Assembly (NCBI RefSeq): GCF_037893015.1
Contig: NC_133663.1
Location: 140,190,553 to 140,254,552 of the forward strand
Direction: 5' to 3'
Length of the DNA stretch: 64,000 nucleotides
From: Macrotis lagotis
Lineage: Eukaryota; Chordata; Mammalia; Peramelemorphia; Peramelidae
In this document: positions 59,865 to 64,000 of the stretch, one piece after another
How positions within the stretch are numbered: position 1 is the first letter of the stretch
How the letters are laid out: each line of letters begins with the position of its first letter
Notes under the pieces: model-generated
What the model was told of the DNA's origin: nothing
The model's input: the letters and a program-made list of their open reading frames with translations, nothing else
Databases searched by the model: none
Position numbers and translations under genes: made by a program

Positions 59865-60410
59865 TAATAAGTTTACACATATTGATTAAGCTCTTACTAC
59901 ATGCTTGAAACTGAGCTTATCTTTGGGAGTCAAAAGAAAAGAAAAAAAATTGTCTGTGACTCCATGAAACTCACATCTTCATGAATAAATGCAAACATGG
60001 AGACAGTCAATTAAAAGTTTCATAGTTTGGGGAGATGGAGTGACATATATAAGAATTAAAAGCAAGTCCATTTTTTACTGCATCATAAAGAAAATGCAAG
60101 GGAATAAAGTATAAGATTGGAAATTCTGAAGAAGTAAGGTTTCGAAGGGCTTTAGAAATCAAACAGATTTTATATTTTGTCTTCAAAGTAACAGAGAACA
60201 TGTAGAGTTGAATGAAATAGTGGAATAGAAAGGGAATATATGTATTTTAGAAAGAACAATTTAACAGTTTTGTGGAGAAAGGGCTGAAATGGCCAGACTT
60301 AAATAATGGAATACCAACCAAAAGACCACTGTTATAGACCACATGTAAAATAATAAAGATTTAATCCAGGGTGGTGTCTGCCTTAGGAGAAGAAGAAGAA
60401 TGATGTTGTG
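59865..60410 (+). mobile_element. Ancient ~1-kb repeat, longest copy
   Basis: In order: 'attgattaagctcttactac', 'tccatgaaactcacatcttc', 'ggggagatggagtgacatat', 'cgaagggctttagaaatcaa', 'gattttatattttgtcttca', 'ttttagaaagaacaatttaa' and 'ccagggtggtgtctgcctta'. This order is shared with other copies here and, from memory, with repeats in other mammals. Family not named with confidence. Confidence 0.55.
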
Positions 60411-61195
60411 AAGAAAGTAAAGCAGTTCTTGTCAACAGATTGAATATGTAAGATAAGTGAGAGTCAAGACTGAAGCTTGAAACCTAAGTTTTGAAGCAGG
60501 GTTACTGTGAAGATGATGTTGCTCTGTAGAATAACAGGAATGTTTAGAAAGAGGGAAAAATAGGGGAGGAATGTTACTGAAGTTAATTTTATATATAATG
60601 AATTTAAGACATAAGTAATACATCTAATTTGGTGTGAATAATCTGGACCCAGTTTACTAATCTTCCTTCTCAATTTCTATCCTCAGTTTTATTCTTGATA
60701 GTTTCATTTCTGTTCCATCAATATGTCATGTTTATTAATGATTTGTTCTATCAATCATGTTTTTATGCTATAGAATATTCTCTTCTTTTCCTACAGGCCT
60801 CCAAATCCTTCCTTTTCCTTCTTCGTCTCCTTCTACTCTAATTCTTCCTTCCCCCTCACTCCTCATTTTTCCTCTTTTTTCCTCTTGTGGTTTTTATTTC
60901 TCCTCTCACACCACATGCCATACCCTGCTCCTAGTCACACACTGATTTTTAATTTTGAAATTCCTTTGTTTGAGCCTGATCCCCTTCCCTGGCATTTCTC
61001 TTTCTATTCCTCTCCTCAGGAACTCTGGACCACACCTTCTAGTTCTCCTTTTCTCTTAGTCCATCTTTCACAATACTGATGCTGTGGTCATTTAACCATA
61101 CATTAGCCTATACTTTCAATTCTTCCATTTTCCATTTTCATGTCATCCCTTACAAGTACCCCAAACTTAATCTTAGCCTGGGGTTTAAACCTTGT
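60411..61195. other. Unique DNA with a pyrimidine-rich stretch
   Basis: C/T-rich from about 60,780 to 61,060. No gene or repeat family recognised. Confidence 0.4.
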
Positions 61196-61199
61196 AATA

Positions 61200-61455
61200 A
61201 GAAAAGTAATAATAATAATATTATTCAAATTGTGTTTACTCTGTCAGGCAGTGAGCCAAAAACTTCAAAATTATTTTCTCATTTGATACTCACCATAATC
61301 CTGCAAAGTAGTTGCTATTATTATCCCCATTTTGCAGATGAGTAAACTGAGGTAAACAAGTAAAATGCCATGTCCAGGGTCACACAACCAGTAAGTCCCT
61401 TAAGCTGTATTTGAATTCAGGTCTTGACAACATGCATTGTACCACTTAGTGTCCC
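61200..61455 (-). mobile_element. MIR-like CORE-SINE relic
   Basis: 'ttattttctcatttgatact', 'agttgctattattatcccca', 'ttttgcagatgagtaaactg', 'ggtcacacaaccagtaagtc', 'gtatttgaattcaggtcttg': clear reverse complement of a MIR/THER-type SINE. Confidence 0.75.
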
Positions 61456-61459
61456 TATA

Positions 61460-64000
61460 TAAATTTTTTCTTTGCCAGTGAACCTTTGGTAAAATGGGGT
61501 TAGAGGAAGATATAACTTTAAAAACAGGAAAACTGAAGAAAAGTTTCCAAAAGTACTATTAGCATCTTCTTTTGGCTGGAAAAAAAATTCTTCTTCATCA
61601 CAGAATATCACCTTCTTTCTTTTCATGTGGGTTCTTTAAGTGCTTAACTATAAAAGTAGCACTATGTTTTCAGAAATATATAAAAAAATATAATGTTTAT
61701 GTTTTTCTAGATGTTTACGTGAAAATAAGAAAAGTAACTTACTTATCTACTTGTATTCCTTAAGTAATAATATATCCTTGCTATTTAGCCCACAAATTTC
61801 ATTGAAAAATAGTAATTAAATACGTTGTTTGTGGAAGTTTATGCCTATATCATAAAATATCATCTTTTGTTTAATAAAGATATTTTCCTCCCAATTTATA
61901 GTCAGTTTTTATAACTTTTCTTTACATATAGCTTAGAGTGAAAAATACTTCTTTGGTAATGGTAACATTTCTGATTGGGGTAATATGCTGTTATTTTATT
62001 GTTTGACAATTGCATATATTTTAAATGGGAAAAGTTTCTTTAGATTCGAAATCTATTTAATTTCATATTTATATCTTGAAAACTGAACAAAGATCTTCAT
62101 AAAAAACCAGCTGTGATTTTTTTTATGGTATTCAGGATAAAATATACCTAAAGGAGTCTTAAGAGGAAAAAGGAAAATAAAGAATAAGAATTAGTCAATG
62201 ACCAAGCATTTCCACAGCTGTGATCACAATCTGTCAGACTTAAAATAGTCTTGAATGATAAAATGTCAAGACAGACACAACTAGGCACTAGGGACTACTT
62301 TTGAATAAATGGTCTCAACACACTTTTGAAAGATTTATGCCAGAAGACAATCTCAAATTCTATTTCTTGTTAGTTATTTCAAATGTACATACAGAGTAAG
62401 AATAGTAAAATAAGATTATGAAAAGAACTTCTTTAAAAATCAAATTCTGAACATCTCATTCAAGAAAAAGTTTGAGATATTTTAAACAGGTACTTTAATA
62501 CATTTTCTTGGTAATTTGAAGATTTCTTTAGGTTGACTATGTTTAAACATTTGGGAACGTATGCACAGATTCTCCCTTACAGTAATAGTAAAATTAAATG
62601 TTTGCTGCACTCCCCCCACACACACACACCATCACACTAAATGGAAAAATGCCAGCCCCAAAGACCAGTTCCAATAATCAGAGGACAGTAAATGAACAGT
62701 GATGGAATGAGTGAGCTATAAGACCAAATCTACTTTGGCATAGATATAATACATTTCAAATAAATAAGAAGAAGGGGCATGAAGATTGTGTTCAAATGAA
62801 TATAATGAAATAAGAGAGATTTGGATATGTAGAAAGACTGATAGATCATCTAAAGCCAGTTGCACATTCCACTCTTTCCTTGTTGTGGTAAAGAAAATGT
62901 AAGTCAAATAACAGGAGAACCAAAAAATGAGTAGTGTCATGAAAACCTATTCTCAATCCTCATTCTCTTAAAAATATTTTTTTCCTTTTTAAATAAAATT
63001 TCATTTTCAAATGAAGTTCTACCTTTTTTCTGTTCCACAAGAATAAATCTGAAGAATCTTAACTTGAATTATATCCTCGGATTGCTTTTCATGCTGTCTT
63101 TAGGAAGACTCAAGAAGTGAGAGGCAATGCACCTTGGGAGAGAAAAGGGGGAAGTACAAGAGAAATGAATAATGAACAACTATCAACTCTATGAGTGAGC
63201 AGCGAAAAAATGTTAAATTTTTCTAATCTCTTGGCAAGTATGTGTGTGTGTGTGTTTTGGAGGAAGGGGAACTATGAGAAAAAGGAATAAATGATGGAGA
63301 GGAGAGATTATTTTTAAAGAAGTGGAGGAGAGGAATACCTCACTACAGAGACAAGTAAGGGTACAAGAAAATGCATTCCTGTGTTTTGAAACTGAGTATA
63401 TATGATGGGGGCTGGAGGTGGTGAATTTGGAGGTTACCTTGTTTCAGAAATTATTTTACCTCCAAGAGTAGCATCCCATATCATAAGCAATGTGTTCTAC
63501 GTAAAGCAAACACATATGGGAACCTAGTACCAGGGAAGAAATTTAATAACCTAAGGAAAGGAGATTTCCATCAAAATTAATCAAACATGAAATGTATAAT
63601 TAAAACAATATAATTTCAATATAGGAAACTGAATTAATTGGAAAACAATTGACTAGGCTAAAGAGGTGGTAAAGTATAGGAGTGTTTCATGGTGTCATCT
63701 TTAAAGAATGTCTCAAGTATTCTCCAAATAATTATGACTCACACACTGTCTCCAAGGCAAATAAATGATATTTTTTGAAGGGAAGAGGTTACATTCTACA
63801 ATGAATTCTGCTTCCTAAGGGAAGCAGGTAGTGTTCCTGCCTCAGTAGAGAGAATTGGGGATAATCTTCCCCAGGAGACTCTCCTCCCGAAGTGAAAAAA
63901 GACACTGAGTTGGATGAGCTTCTATATAGCAAGAAGTGACATGTTTCTAATAGGATATGTTAAATTTTTTTAGTAAAGGAAGGAGTTTGCTGCTTTGAGG
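61460..64000. other. AT-rich DNA, nothing recognised
   Basis: No gene, SINE or LINE recognised. Small CA (62,612-62,629) and TG (63,241-63,254) tracts are present. Confidence 0.4.

Noticed and set aside
1-64000. Search for retrovirus-like elements, CRISPR arrays, tRNA and rRNA genes
   Set aside because: No protease, integrase, envelope or paired LTR signature, no regularly spaced repeats with unique spacers, and no RNA gene core was recognised. SINE heads resemble tRNA but are parts of SINEs.

Overview
The window looks like AT-rich, gene-poor nuclear DNA of a marsupial. About half of it is recognisable transposon sequence, and I see no functional host gene. The marsupial call rests on a repeated ~150-bp tRNA-headed CORE-SINE (box-B-like GTTCAAATCC, a CAGACACTTAATAATT core, an ACTTAACCCCATTGCCTTGCAA tail split here only for description) and on several lineages of L1 and ORF1-only 'half-L1' elements, beside old L2, MIR and CR1/L3 repeats. 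The SINE tail resembles those I associate with Australian marsupials such as dasyurids. That narrower placement is memory-based and uncertain.

Layout. 1-11.3 kb: AT-rich unique DNA with L2 and MIR relics, two copies of an unnamed SINE-like family and simple repeats. 12.35-19.04 kb: a nearly full-length, decayed L1 (L1-A, minus strand) holding a processed ACYP2 (muscle-type acylphosphatase) retrocopy with a perfect 16-bp target-site duplication (TSD). 19.43-22.62 kb: a half-L1 (HAL1-G, minus) bounded by a 12-bp TSD, with three SINE-like units in its 3' region. 22.9-23.1 kb: a compound microsatellite. 25.8-29.8 kb: an internally deleted L1 (L1-B, plus). 31.2-33.5 kb: an old L1 3' part with two nested SINEs. 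34.05-36.74 kb: a second half-L1 (HAL1-H, plus). 38.26-38.95 kb: a 5'-truncated L1. 41.65-48.60 kb: the best-preserved L1 (L1-C, minus) with a perfect 13-bp TSD. 50.9-54.2 kb: L1 and half-L1 pieces with nested SINEs. 54.9-56.3 kb: an ORF1-less derivative of HAL1-H (HAL1-I). 56-61 kb: SINEs, MIRs, CR1/L3 and an ancient ~1-kb repeat. 61.5-64 kb: nothing recognised.

The most interesting theme is modular evolution of half-L1 elements. L1-C has an unusually long (~0.8 kb) pyrimidine-rich spacer between ORF1 and ORF2, and it appears homologous to what follows ORF1 in HAL1-H and HAL1-G. HAL1-I looks like HAL1-H with ORF1 cut out at a 6-bp microhomology. HAL1-G carries SINE-like modules. Together these suggest ORF1, the post-ORF1 module, ORF2 and SINE units being gained and lost while the elements moved. 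No retrovirus-like or LTR element, tRNA, rRNA or CRISPR was recognised. All calls are by eye, without database search, so boundaries of old repeats are approximate.
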